A stretch of DNA of 64,000 nt from Bacteroidota bacterium (lineage in GTDB: Bacteria > Bacteroidota > Bacteroidia > JACPRZ01). The notes beneath the pieces were generated by a model that was not told the origin of the DNA, ran no database searches, and was given only the letters and a program-made list of their open reading frames with translations. Made by a program: the position numbers and the translations under genes. The stretch is from assembly GCA_016193485.1 (NCBI GenBank), contig JACPRZ010000063.1:192156-256155 (forward strand), in the 5' to 3' direction. This document shows positions 35,485 through 45,794 of the stretch, piece after piece; within the stretch, counting starts at the first letter, position 1, and each line of letters starts with the position of its first letter.

Positions 35485-36423
35485 TCAATTCACAATAAAC
35501 TTTCCTGAAGCGAATTTCTTCTCATTATAATTTACCAATTCATAATAGTAGATGCCCGGTGAAAAATTTTGAATGTTGATTAGTGTAGTATGTACAATAT
35601 TATCAGATTCATATATCTTTCTTCCTCTCTGTTCGAACACATATAGCTCAAATGCAGTTTCATTGCTTTCTTTAGAATCAATTGTGATATTGATAAATTC
35701 ACCCGATACTGAAGGGATTGCTTTTGAGGGCAGATAAGAATATTCCTTCTCATCAATTCCTTCAACGATACTTGTAATGTAAAAGTTATCGAACATTATT
35801 CCATCCTTATTATTTTGGATGGAATCGCTGAAAAAGGTGAATCGGAAATATACAGTATCGCCTTCGTAAAGATTAGAATAATAAAGAAGTCCATATAAGC
35901 CAACTTCAAAATATTTCCATCCGTATGAATTTCCGGTAAGGACGGGTTTCTCAGCATACCATGTGACATATTGCGGGATTAAAGTATCATTTAAGAGGTC
36001 AATCCAAGTAGTTCCACTGTCGGCAGAAATCTCTATCCTACTAAAATCAGAGATTGTGTCAGTATTAACCCAATAATACCCTCCAAAACCAGAAAAGATT
36101 CCCCATGAGCCAATAACATATTTTATATAAAAACATGAGGTATCACCGGCAGGATAAGCATTAATAGTATCGGTAATGATTACATTGGGAGCTGATAATG
36201 GTGAATTCAGGGTATTTTTTTTCGGTCTGCCGATTTGCCAGATATTTGTTTTATCGGTAACCGTATCAACGATAATGCATTGTTCTGTTAAAGCGTCATC
36301 AAAAGTCAGATAATAACAATCAATTTTCAAAACCGGAGAAAAATCGCTTGAGAACACGAACCAGGAAATAAAGGCGAAAAATAAAATTGTGGAAAAAAAT
36401 AATATGGACTTATATTTCCCCAT
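35485..36423 (-). CDS. Small T9SS type-A secreted protein of unknown function
   Basis: I do not recognise the body of this 312-aa protein. An N-terminal hydrophobic segment (KSILFFSTILFFAFISWFVF) is a signal sequence or anchor; I start at ATG 36423 because it gives a short basic N-terminus, though ATG 36444 is also open. The middle is beta-rich and MAM/jelly-roll-like (VSAP region, then GIMFDNFYITSI). The C-terminal about 80 residues fit a T9SS type-A sorting domain (FELYVFEQRGRKIYESDNI, then FSPGIYYYELVNYNEKKFASGKFIV). It is the last of five T9SS genes in a row and follows the 2439-aa gene by a short gap. Confidence 0.75.
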   Translation of the reverse strand: MGKYKSILFFSTILFFAFISWFVFSSDFSPVLKIDCYYLTFDDALTEQCIIVDTVTDKTNIWQIGRPKKNTLNSPLSAPNVIITDTINAYPAGDTSCFYIKYVIGSWGIFSGFGGYYWVNTDTISDFSRIEISADSGTTWIDLLNDTLIPQYVTWYAEKPVLTGNSYGWKYFEVGLYGLLYYSNLYEGDTVYFRFTFFSDSIQNNKDGIMFDNFYITSIVEGIDEKEYSYLPSKAIPSVSGEFINITIDSKESNETAFELYVFEQRGRKIYESDNIVHTTLINIQNFSPGIYYYELVNYNEKKFASGKFIVN

Positions 36424-36462
36424 TTGAAAAGGAATGAGTGGCATATTTCAGTTTGTGCCCAC

Positions 36463-39400
36463 TTACTTCAAAACCACAAACCTTTCAAAACCCGAATCGT
36501 CTCGTGTGATAACCTGAATGCAGTAGACACCGCCATCCCACCCGCTCACATTCAAATCAAAATCAAAAGTCCCGGCAATTGGTTCTTTAGTAAATACTTT
36601 TTTACCAACCGCACTATAAATAAAAACCGAAACCTTTTCTCCCTTAATGAAATTTGTTTTAATATGAACAATATCATTTGCCGGATTCGGATAAATCACT
36701 AACCCATTGCCCGAAACCTTCAACTCCATAGTTCCCACATTAAAATCAACATCAATTGAATCTACCATGGTGCATCCATTGGCATCGGTAACAGTCACAT
36801 AATAGATTGCCGGCAAAACGCTGTCAATATCTTCCGTTGCATCCCCATTGCTCCATGAGTAGGTATAAGGGGGGGTGCCACCCGAAACCGTGAGGTCAGC
36901 GCTGCCGTCAGGGCAGGTGCCGCAGGTGGCGTTGATGCTGTCAATGACGGTACTCAGGGAGGTCGGTTCCGTCAGGACGATACCTGCGGTGGTAATACAA
37001 CCGGAGGAGTCGGTGACAGTGACAAATGAATTGCCGGCACATAAGCCGGTTGCAACAGATAGTGACTGACTGTCGCTCCAGAGATACGTGTAAGGCAAAT
37101 AACCGCCCGAAACGGTCACTTCTGCGTTTCCGCTGCAACTGCCATAGCACATCGGATTGGCGCTTGCGGAAATACTTGCAAACAATCCTCCCGGACCGGT
37201 GACAGATGCTGTTCCGGTTGCCGTACAACCGTTGGCATCGGTTGCGGTAACACCGTACACTGATGCGCATAATCCTGTAGCAGTAGAAGTTGTCTGGCTT
37301 CCGGCAAGGGCATCCCAAATATAGGTATATGGTAACACCCCCCCCGAAACTGAAACATCTGCCGTGCCATCGCATAAGCCGCAGGAGGTATTGGTTACAT
37401 TGGAAATTATGGCAACTAATACAGCCGGTTCCGTTACCGTTGCCGATTCGGTATCCGTGCAGCCGTTGTTATCGGTAACCGTAACTCCATAAAAACCGGC
37501 AATGGCATTGGAGAGGTCTTCGTTCGTACTGCCATCAGACCAGAAGTAAGTGTAAGGCGCTGTACCACCGTTTACCGTAATATCAACCGAACCGTTATTA
37601 TTCCCGTAACAGTTCAGATTAGATATTGCGTTAACGGCAAGTAAAAGCAGCGGTGGTTCAGTGACAGGTGAGGACAAGGTCACAATACATCCGACAGAAT
37701 CCGTTACGGTAATCCAGTATGTTCCTGCAGTTAACCCGGTTGCAACTGCGGTTGTCTGGCTGCCTGCTGCTGCATCCCACTGATAGGTAAGAGGGGGGGC
37801 GCCACCGGTTGCGGTAACCGAAATCATACCGCTGCTGTCGCCATTGCAGGCGATATCCGTAACGGCAGCGCTTATCACAGGCGCTCCAATATTGCCAATT
37901 ACTGCCGAACCGGTTGCAACACAACCGCTGACATCGGTAACGGTAACCGAATAGGCGCCTGCCGCTAATGCAGATGCCGTATCCGTAGTTTGCCCTCCTG
38001 TTGACGGATCCCATAAATAATTGTAAGGAGGATTACCACCGCTGGCACCGGCATACGCAAAGCCATCCGCATTGCCGCAAGTTGCATCCTGAACCGTAAA
38101 AGATAAAGTAACGGCAGACGGTTCATTTACCGTTGCGCCTGATACGGAGGTACAACTATTGTTATCTGTAAGTGTAACTCCATAAATTCCGGCACAGAGA
38201 CCGGTAGCCGTTGATGAAGTTTGCGCAGACGGGTCATCCCATAGATAAGAGTATGGCGCTATTCCCCCTGACACGGTAACATCAGCGCTGCCGTCACAGT
38301 AAGCATTACATGTTGCATCGGTTGATGCTGAAGATAAGGTCAGGACAGCAGGTTCTGTTACCGTTGCTGATTCGGTGTCTGAGCAGCCGTTGTTATCGGT
38401 AACCGTAATTCCGTAACTGCCTGCAATCGCATTGCTGATATCTTCTGATGTACTGCCGGTTGACCATACTATAGAATAAGGCAGAGCGCCACCGCTGATG
38501 CTGATATCAACCGCTCCGTTATTATCGCCAAAACAGTTGAGATTTGTAACCGATACGATTGAAACAGCCAATAGAGCAGGTTCGGCAACAGTTGCAGATC
38601 CCGTCACTACGCAACCCGCTGAATCCGTTAATGTGACCGTATATGTACCTCCGCTTAGAGAGTCGGCAGAGGCAAGAGTGCTGCCGGTACTCCATGCGTA
38701 AGTATAGGGGGGGGAACCACCGGTGACTGTTGCAGCAGTAATGCCGTCATTATAACCATTGCATGTAACATCAGTTGAGAGGACTGTTACAGAAGGAGCG
38801 CCTGCATTGTTTACTGTGGCGGAACCTGTAACAGTACAGCCGTTATCATCTGTAACAGTTACAGTATAAACCCCTGCAGAGACACCCTGCAGGGTGTCTC
38901 CTGTATATCCTGTATTCCATAAATAAGTATAAGGTGAAGTTCCTCCTGTTGCGGTTACGGACGCAATACCGTCACTATTGCCGCAAGTGGCATCAACGGT
39001 GGAAAAAGAAAGTGTAACAGCGGATGGGGAATTCACGGTCGCTCCGGAAAGCGCGGTGCAACCATTATTATCAGTGACCGTTACCGAGTAGGCATTAGCA
39101 CAAAGTCCAGTGGCGGTTGAATCGGTCTGAAATAAAGGATCATCCCAGAGGGGGGAGTATGGGGGGGTACCACCTATTGTGTTTACAGTTACGGTTCCGT
39201 CACAACTGCCGTTGCAGAGAGTAGAAGTAGCAGTAGCAGTGGCAATCATAATAGCGGGTTCGTTAATGGTAACGGTAGCCGTATCGGTGCAATTATCGCC
39301 ATCGGTTAATACAACTTCATAAGAGACAGCGCACAATCCGGTAGCGGTGGCGGATGATTGCGTGGGTATTGTATTCCACAGATACGAATAGGGCACACTC

Positions 39401-42400
39401 CCCCCCGCTGCCGTTGCACCAGCATCTCCGCCACATAGACCATTGCAGGATGCATCGGTTGAAGAACTGACGGAAACTGTTGCACCGGCAAGATTTAAAA
39501 TTGTTACGGAATCGTTTTTACTGCATCCGTTGGCATCGCTGACAGTAACGGTATTACTGCCGGGTAGAAGCGCTGATGCGCTGTCGGAAATTTCACCTGA
39601 ACTCCACAGATAAGAATAGCCGCCCGCACCTCCCGATGCGCTCACAGTTGCTTCACCGTCACTCTGCGAACAATGCGCATCGGAAATAACCGAAGTGGTC
39701 AATGAGATTGCTGTCGGCTCGCCTACCGTAACACTTGCAGTAACAACGCAGGACGAGTCATCGGTTATGCTAACCGTGTAGAATCCGGCTGTAAGTCCGG
39801 TTGCTGAAGAACCTGTCTGCGCCTGAGGATCGTCCCACAGATATGTATAGGGGGGGGTGCTGCCTGACGCAGTCACGCTGACGGTACCGCTGCTGTCTCC
39901 ATTGCATAAGGCGTCAATAACAGTGTCAACCGTTACTGCAGGAGCCCCGAAATTATTGACTGTATCAGAACCTGTACCGGTGCAACCATTGCCATCGGTA
40001 ACAGTTACCGAATAGGCGCCCATTCCAAGCGCTGATGCAGTATCATTGGTCTGACTTAACGGATCGTTCCACAGATAAGAATAGGGCAGTGTTCCACCCG
40101 ATGGTGTTACCCATGCAGAACCGTCATTATTGCCACAGGTTGCATCAATGCTGCCTGTTGCAAGAGAAAGAAGCGCGGGTTCCGTTACCGTGGCGGAGTC
40201 AATATCCGGACAGCCGTTCACGTCCTGAACCGTTATGTCGTATGTTCCATCACACAATGCGGTGGCTGTTGATGTGGTTTGGCTACCTGCTGTTGCATCC
40301 CACTGATAAGTGTAGGGCGCTATGCCTCCGGCAACCAGTGCGTCTGCACTGCCGTCACAGGAGCCATTGCATGAAGCGTTATTAGCAGATGTCGTAACCG
40401 AAGGTGTGCTTGGGAAAATGGAAAGGAAGAGAGCATCGCTGGCGGCAGCGCAAGGGCCTGGAGGATTATTTGTTGTGAGCGTTAATGTTACCCCCCCCAT
40501 CGCTTTATCGGGGTTGGACGGAGTATAGGTTGCATTGAGAAGGGCAGGATTGTTGAATGCGCCTGACCCCGAAGTGTTCCATGTTGCGGATGTAGCACCC
40601 CCTCCGATTATCCCGTTAAGTGTGATACTGATGGCACCGCCACCGCAAAGGACGGTATCGTTTCCGGCAAATACAAAAGCGGCAGGATTAATCGTGAGTA
40701 CCATTGAATCTGAAACGGCAGGACAAGGACCCGCAGGATCATTTGTTGTTATTGTAAGGGTAACAGATCCTGTTGATTTGTCGAGTGGTCCCGGAGTATA
40801 AATTGCATTAGTCAAAGCAGGGTTATTAAACGTTCCGTCTCCGGAGGTTGTCCAGGTGGAACTTGTAGCGCTCCCCCCCCTGCTGCCGGATAATGTATAG
40901 GTGCTTCCCTCGCAAATAACAGCGTCAGCGCCAGCGCCTGCGGTGGCAGGAGTGTTAATGGTAAGAATCATGGCATCGGATGCGGCAGGGCATGGTCCGG
41001 GAGGATCGTTGGTTGTCAGCGTCAGAGTCACGCTGCCCATAACCAGGTCACCGGGAGAAGAAGTATAGGTTGCGTTCAGCAATGCGGGATTATCAAATGC
41101 GCCAGTTCCTGAAGTGGTCCAGGTGCCGGAGATTGCACCCCCCCCGATTGCACCGGATAAAGTATAACCGGTACCTGAACATACCGTACCGTCAGAGCCG
41201 GCATTGGCAGTTACAGACGGAACAACCGGCACGGTCACCGAAACGCACGAAGTGGTATTGCAGACACCTTCCGCCCTTACAAAATAGGTTGTAGTTGAAA
41301 CCGGACTGACAACGATGGATAGACCGGCTCCTATTCCCAGCCCATTGCAACTGTCCCTGTGCCATCTCCAACTGGCGCCAGTGCCGAGAGAACCACCCGA
41401 AACAGTCAACAAGGTACTTCCGCCCGTGCAAACCGTATCAGGCAGTGCCGAAGCCGAGGAAGGAGCGGTGGAAGGCACCCCACCTGTGTTGGTTACGATT
41501 ACCGTTGCGGAATCAATGCAACTTGCATTATCTGCAACCGTAACGCGGTATGTTCCGGCAGTTAACCCTGTGATTGTGGAAGTCGTCTGGGCTGTATTCC
41601 AAAGATAAGTATAGGGAGGGTGACCGGAAATAACATTTACTGTCGCCACTCCGTTCGCAAGCCCGCAGGTTGTACTTTGTGAAGATGTATTCAAATTTAT
41701 TCCTGCTATAACCTCTTTTGTAACCTGGCTGTTGCAACTGCTGTCGCTTACAAATAAAATAACATTGAACGTTCCGTCAGATGTAAACAGGTGAGCCGGG
41801 TTTTGCAAACTTGATGTATCACCGTCACCGAAATCCCATGTCCAGTTGGTCGGAACGGGTGATGTTGCATCGGTAAAAAATACCGTGTCTCCCGTACACG
41901 GCACATTGAAAGTAAAATCCGGAGAAGGTCCGGGTCGTACGGTTACCTGTACCATACCGGTATCAGAACCGCATCCGTTATAGGCGATTTCAGTTACAGT
42001 GTAATTTCCCGGTGCGGAATATGCATGAATGCTATTGCCGAATACATCTGAAGCGCTGTCCCCATCACCGAAGAGCCATTTATAACTTGTCGCATCAAAT
42101 GCCCCCCCGTTGAAAGTAACGGTTTGCCCCGGACAAACGGATGTAGGATTTGCCCATGTACCCATTAAATCCGGAGGAGGTCCGTTTGTCACAACCTGGA
42201 TGGACTGGTAACTTGTTGCTGAATTACCGCATGGATTTGTTACTGTGAGAGAAACAGTATAAGCGCCAGTATCAGCATAAACATGAGTCGGGTTGACCAG
42301 AGTTGAACTGTTTCCATCGCCAAAATCCCATAAAGATGCGCTTGTATCGCTGCTGTTGTTTTGAAAAGTTACAATGCTGCCTATGCAAACCGTTTCACTG

Positions 42401-43782
42401 GGGAAACACATGGGAGGATTTATGCAAAACCATGCCCAGGGAACCACATCGGTTTTAACAAGAACGCAACGTGTGACTGAATCCTTGCCACCGCAACTGC
42501 TTGTAACCACAAGTTTTACATTATAACTTCCTGCTGCGGCAAAAGAATGCGTGGGATTGTTCTGTGTGGAAGTAAATCCATCCCCGAAATTCCAATAACT
42601 TGTGCCGAGATCACTGCTTGTGTTATTGAATTGTACCAGCGTGCCCGGGCAAATACCCGAAGAGGATGGACACGTTGAAGAGGGTGTTGTCCAGAAATTA
42701 ACATAATCGGGAGGCAGGTTGTTAAGAACCTTAACGGTCAGGTTAAAAGATCTGCTCTTTCCGCAGGAGTTTGTTGCGGTGAAAACAGCGGTGTAGGTTC
42801 CGAGTGCGGAATAGGCATGCACCGCATTCTGGGTAAGGGCGAAGTTTCCGTCACCGAAATCCCACAAGTAAGAAACGGCATACATGCTCCATCCCGAAAA
42901 ATTTATAGGTGTATTGGTACATACGGAATCATCATTTACCCATGCGCTGGCAGGGGGGGTTATTGTATCAACTACATTTTTTACAAGTGTGAATGTGTCG
43001 CTTCCGCAAGCGTTAAATGCAAATAGATTTATCGTATAATTCCCAATTGCCGAATAACTATGCGCGGGATTAAATGCCGTGGATGAATCGCCATCACCGA
43101 ATGTCCAGAGATAAGCCGTTGCTCCCTGGGAACTGTTCCAGATGTTAATATCCTGATCCGGGCAAACAGGATTTGGTGAAGAACTGAAACTTGACGTTGG
43201 TCTGGCGGTGGAATCAATGGTGATGATTTGTGTTGCCGTATCACTGCCGCATTGGGCATAGCGGATATGAGTAGCGGGATACATACCTGTATCGGAATAG
43301 ATATGCACCGGATTATTTGTGTTGGAACTGTCGTCATCCCCGAAAATCCATAAATGGCCGATAGTGGGAGGAAAAGGCATGAAGGGAGTATTAAATTGTA
43401 TGGCAGTGCTGGGACAAACAGGGCTTGAAGGATTAGTCCAGAACGATGCCCATCCGGGAAATGGTGTCTGATTTACTAAAACCGGTTTGGTAACGGTGGC
43501 GCTGTCACCTGACATCATATCGTATGCAGTCAGGGTAACAGTGAATGTACTCGCCCAGGTATAAACGTGTTCAGTATCAACACCGTAATAAAAAGGCGAA
43601 CCATCCCCGAAATTCCATTTATATGAATCGGCACCGGTGGAGGTATTGGTGAAAGTCACCGTATCGGGAGTGCAGCCGCCATTGCCATAGATAAATGTGA
43701 AATCGGCAACGGGTTGTGCCTGAACATTCAGGTTGATGAACAGCAAAAAACCTGAACAGAGTAAAATGTTTTTCATAGGCAT
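36463..43782 (-). CDS. Giant PKD/SprB adhesin with type-A T9SS sorting domain (2439 aa)
   Basis: After a signal peptide (to about residue 23; the second ATG at 43776 is equally possible) there are eight PKD domains (about 23-690, with SYxWxFGDG motifs), one SprB unit, one Ig-like GGSLGTGASW unit, three Ig-like AGxDxxxCxG units of about 83 aa (about 850-1110), sixteen SprB units (about 1120-2350) and a type-A sorting domain (VIYPNPANDIVHIKT to FERFVVLK). It should be secreted by T9SS and anchored on the cell surface. The PKD block and order are shared with the 3045-aa protein upstream, indicating duplication. Many GGxPPY turns are encoded by runs of seven or eight C. No catalytic domain is visible. 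Confidence 0.9.
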   Translation of the reverse strand: MPMKNILLCSGFLLFINLNVQAQPVADFTFIYGNGGCTPDTVTFTNTSTGADSYKWNFGDGSPFYYGVDTEHVYTWASTFTVTLTAYDMMSGDSATVTKPVLVNQTPFPGWASFWTNPSSPVCPSTAIQFNTPFMPFPPTIGHLWIFGDDDSSNTNNPVHIYSDTGMYPATHIRYAQCGSDTATQIITIDSTARPTSSFSSSPNPVCPDQDINIWNSSQGATAYLWTFGDGDSSTAFNPAHSYSAIGNYTINLFAFNACGSDTFTLVKNVVDTITPPASAWVNDDSVCTNTPINFSGWSMYAVSYLWDFGDGNFALTQNAVHAYSALGTYTAVFTATNSCGKSRSFNLTVKVLNNLPPDYVNFWTTPSSTCPSSSGICPGTLVQFNNTSSDLGTSYWNFGDGFTSTQNNPTHSFAAAGSYNVKLVVTSSCGGKDSVTRCVLVKTDVVPWAWFCINPPMCFPSETVCIGSIVTFQNNSSDTSASLWDFGDGNSSTLVNPTHVYADTGAYTVSLTVTNPCGNSATSYQSIQVVTNGPPPDLMGTWANPTSVCPGQTVTFNGGAFDATSYKWLFGDGDSASDVFGNSIHAYSAPGNYTVTEIAYNGCGSDTGMVQVTVRPGPSPDFTFNVPCTGDTVFFTDATSPVPTNWTWDFGDGDTSSLQNPAHLFTSDGTFNVILFVSDSSCNSQVTKEVIAGINLNTSSQSTTCGLANGVATVNVISGHPPYTYLWNTAQTTSTITGLTAGTYRVTVADNASCIDSATVIVTNTGGVPSTAPSSASALPDTVCTGGSTLLTVSGGSLGTGASWRWHRDSCNGLGIGAGLSIVVSPVSTTTYFVRAEGVCNTTSCVSVTVPVVPSVTANAGSDGTVCSGTGYTLSGAIGGGAISGTWTTSGTGAFDNPALLNATYTSSPGDLVMGSVTLTLTTNDPPGPCPAASDAMILTINTPATAGAGADAVICEGSTYTLSGSRGGSATSSTWTTSGDGTFNNPALTNAIYTPGPLDKSTGSVTLTITTNDPAGPCPAVSDSMVLTINPAAFVFAGNDTVLCGGGAISITLNGIIGGGATSATWNTSGSGAFNNPALLNATYTPSNPDKAMGGVTLTLTTNNPPGPCAAASDALFLSIFPSTPSVTTSANNASCNGSCDGSADALVAGGIAPYTYQWDATAGSQTTSTATALCDGTYDITVQDVNGCPDIDSATVTEPALLSLATGSIDATCGNNDGSAWVTPSGGTLPYSYLWNDPLSQTNDTASALGMGAYSVTVTDGNGCTGTGSDTVNNFGAPAVTVDTVIDALCNGDSSGTVSVTASGSTPPYTYLWDDPQAQTGSSATGLTAGFYTVSITDDSSCVVTASVTVGEPTAISLTTSVISDAHCSQSDGEATVSASGGAGGYSYLWSSGEISDSASALLPGSNTVTVSDANGCSKNDSVTILNLAGATVSVSSSTDASCNGLCGGDAGATAAGGSVPYSYLWNTIPTQSSATATGLCAVSYEVVLTDGDNCTDTATVTINEPAIMIATATATSTLCNGSCDGTVTVNTIGGTPPYSPLWDDPLFQTDSTATGLCANAYSVTVTDNNGCTALSGATVNSPSAVTLSFSTVDATCGNSDGIASVTATGGTSPYTYLWNTGYTGDTLQGVSAGVYTVTVTDDNGCTVTGSATVNNAGAPSVTVLSTDVTCNGYNDGITAATVTGGSPPYTYAWSTGSTLASADSLSGGTYTVTLTDSAGCVVTGSATVAEPALLAVSIVSVTNLNCFGDNNGAVDISISGGALPYSIVWSTGSTSEDISNAIAGSYGITVTDNNGCSDTESATVTEPAVLTLSSASTDATCNAYCDGSADVTVSGGIAPYSYLWDDPSAQTSSTATGLCAGIYGVTLTDNNSCTSVSGATVNEPSAVTLSFTVQDATCGNADGFAYAGASGGNPPYNYLWDPSTGGQTTDTASALAAGAYSVTVTDVSGCVATGSAVIGNIGAPVISAAVTDIACNGDSSGMISVTATGGAPPLTYQWDAAAGSQTTAVATGLTAGTYWITVTDSVGCIVTLSSPVTEPPLLLLAVNAISNLNCYGNNNGSVDITVNGGTAPYTYFWSDGSTNEDLSNAIAGFYGVTVTDNNGCTDTESATVTEPAVLVAIISNVTNTSCGLCDGTADVSVSGGVLPYTYIWDALAGSQTTSTATGLCASVYGVTATDANGCTATGTASVTGPGGLFASISASANPMCYGSCSGNAEVTVSGGYLPYTYLWSDSQSLSVATGLCAGNSFVTVTDSSGCITTAGIVLTEPTSLSTVIDSINATCGTCPDGSADLTVSGGTPPYTYSWSNGDATEDIDSVLPAIYYVTVTDANGCTMVDSIDVDFNVGTMELKVSGNGLVIYPNPANDIVHIKTNFIKGEKVSVFIYSAVGKKVFTKEPIAGTFDFDLNVSGWDGGVYCIQVITRDDSGFERFVVLK

Positions 43783-43860
43783 AAAATTAAATTATTCAAA
43801 AAAAAATAATTGCAAGTAACGCATTTGAGAACTTTTTTTACCGGATATTTTTACCGATGC

Positions 43861-43868
43861 CAAAATTA
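43861..43868 (-). promoter_or_regulatory. Putative -7 element before the 2439-aa adhesin gene
   Basis: Read on the minus strand, TAATTTTG matches TAnnTTTG exactly, about 79 bases before the ATG at 43782. No matching -33 is seen. It could allow separate transcription from the upstream T9SS genes. Confidence 0.35.
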
Positions 43869-43874
43869 TACAAA

Positions 43875-43904
43875 GTAGAGACATTGTACACCGTGTCTCT
43901 ACTT
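43875..43904. repeat. AGTAGAGACA / TGTCTCTACT palindrome containing a stop codon
   Basis: A perfect 10-bp stem with a 10-base loop. The TAG stop of the 620-aa T9SS gene (43901-43899) is part of the stem. It may work as a terminator on the minus strand, where TTG and AT-rich sequence follow, but there is no clean T-run. Confidence 0.75.
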
Positions 43905-45743
43905 CACAACAACAAACGGTTTTCCTACAAAACCATCCGTGCCGGATATTTTCACATAGTAGATTCCTTCATCCCATCCTTTTACGTTTACTTCAAGCGA
44001 ATTCACAAAATCCGGGTTATCGCTGTAGGCCTTTTTACCTGTAATATCCATAATTTCAATTCCGGGAACTGACTCATCGCGATTGAAAAAATTAATTATG
44101 ATTTTATCCTTTGCGGGGTTGGGAAAAACATAGAAACGGAAATTTTTACCTTGATACGGCAGGGCATCCACGGCAAAATCAACAATCACACTTCCGCTAA
44201 CCGTACATCCATTGTCATCGGTAACAGTAACAAAGAACGTATCACTTGGTACATTTGAAAGAGTTGCCGTTGTATCACCGGTATTCCAGAGATAATAATA
44301 AGGCGATGTTCCACCGCTGGCATAAACGGAAGCGCTGCCATCCGGGCAGGTCGTATCGGGGCAACTTGCATTTACCGATATCATGGAATCAATCACAAGC
44401 AGCGAGGGTTCCGTAATAATTGCAGAATCAGAAGCAGTGCACCCGGTAGAATCGGTAACGGTTGCAAAATATGTTCCTGCAGATAAACCTGTTGCTGTCA
44501 ATGTTGTTTGGGTAAGGATGTCATTCCACAGTATTGAGTAGGGGGGGGTACCTCCGGTTATCGAAATGGATGCAAAACCATCAGAGCCGTTATTACAAGC
44601 AACATCCGATACTCCTGTAATTGCAACATCAGGATCAGAAAATGGTTTGACCTGTTTTACAATTGAGTCAATGCAACCGGCTGTTGTTTCCACGGTGAGT
44701 ATTACATTATAAGGGGTATCAGTCAGGAAATAATGTGATGGGTTTTGTGAATTGTCAACCGGAGAACTATCACCGAAATCCCATGACCATTGAGTAACTG
44801 TTCCACCTGTTGTATTATCGGAAAAATTGACCAATAAATTGCATTGAGGTGACTCATTAAAGTCGGCAGTGATGCCTGATAATAAATTCACCTGATGGCA
44901 TAAATTTTTGATACAACCCTGAATCGTAGTCATCTGCACACAATAATTTCCGGAAGAATCAACCTGAATGTTCTGGGTAGTTTGGCCTCCGGGGCTCCAG
45001 TTATATCCGGCAACACCTGCAGGCGCATAAATAGTAATGGGGTTGCTTGCATTGCAAAGCGAATCGTATTGGACGATAGAAAAAGGAAAACATGCAGCAT
45101 CCACATACGCGTAGGCATAATGGCCGGTTTGGGCGCAATCGGAGACAGTAAACTGCATTGTAACGGTTTGACCAACATAGGCGGTAAGGTCAACATTTCC
45201 GGTTGTCCAGGGTTTGTAAATACTGGTTAAACAAGTACCTGAATTCTGGAAGCCGGGTACCCCCTGCCCTGCAGCAACATAATAATATGAACACGGAATA
45301 TTATTCCCTGCTGTATCGGTCATTTTAATCTCAAAGAATGGTTGGTCAAATACAGGATGTCCGGGTTCTTCCAAAACAACAGCATATTGATAAATAAAGT
45401 TTGTATTAGAAGTTGAAACGTTGAAGGACATCGTAACGCGGTCGGCCTGAGCGCCTACGCTGTTGTTACCTAATTTTAACGAATAAGAACCGCCCGGAGC
45501 AACTACCGAAAATCCACCGCAGGGGTCTATCCCTGCGCCTGAGACAATTGCAAACCTGCCGGCAACAAATCCAGGAACAGGACAGCAGGATGGAATAATT
45601 CCGCTATTGGGATGGTAACCGGTCCAACCCTCCCACCCGGTGGAGTCGCCTGTTTCAAAATCGGGATTGTTGCATTGAGCAAAAGATGTCTGCAATAAAG
45701 GGTTGAAAAAACTCAAAATAAGAAAACTGAAAACGTTTTTCAT
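43899..45743 (-). CDS. T9SS type-A secreted protein with jelly-roll, PKD and two SprB units
   Basis: The 614-aa protein has a clean signal peptide (MKNVFSFLILSFF to SFAQ), favouring the ATG at 45743 over 45761. An N-terminal carbohydrate-binding-like domain (about 22-230; NNPDFETGDSTGWEGW to YAYVDAACFPFSI) resembles domains with ligand-binding jelly-roll folds. An Ig-like unit, one PKD domain (WSWDFGDSSP), two SprB units and a type-A sorting domain (FYVFPNPAKDKIIINFF to GKPFVVVK) follow. Its second SprB unit is nearly identical to one in the neighbouring 650-aa protein. The stop codon lies in a palindrome. Confidence 0.87.
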   Translation of the reverse strand: MKNVFSFLILSFFNPLLQTSFAQCNNPDFETGDSTGWEGWTGYHPNSGIIPSCCPVPGFVAGRFAIVSGAGIDPCGGFSVVAPGGSYSLKLGNNSVGAQADRVTMSFNVSTSNTNFIYQYAVVLEEPGHPVFDQPFFEIKMTDTAGNNIPCSYYYVAAGQGVPGFQNSGTCLTSIYKPWTTGNVDLTAYVGQTVTMQFTVSDCAQTGHYAYAYVDAACFPFSIVQYDSLCNASNPITIYAPAGVAGYNWSPGGQTTQNIQVDSSGNYCVQMTTIQGCIKNLCHQVNLLSGITADFNESPQCNLLVNFSDNTTGGTVTQWSWDFGDSSPVDNSQNPSHYFLTDTPYNVILTVETTAGCIDSIVKQVKPFSDPDVAITGVSDVACNNGSDGFASISITGGTPPYSILWNDILTQTTLTATGLSAGTYFATVTDSTGCTASDSAIITEPSLLVIDSMISVNASCPDTTCPDGSASVYASGGTSPYYYLWNTGDTTATLSNVPSDTFFVTVTDDNGCTVSGSVIVDFAVDALPYQGKNFRFYVFPNPAKDKIIINFFNRDESVPGIEIMDITGKKAYSDNPDFVNSLEVNVKGWDEGIYYVKISGTDGFVGKPFVVVK

Positions 45744-45794
45744 TATCCTGTTAAATAACATTTTATATTGTGCGTAAGATAAAAGGATACCTTT

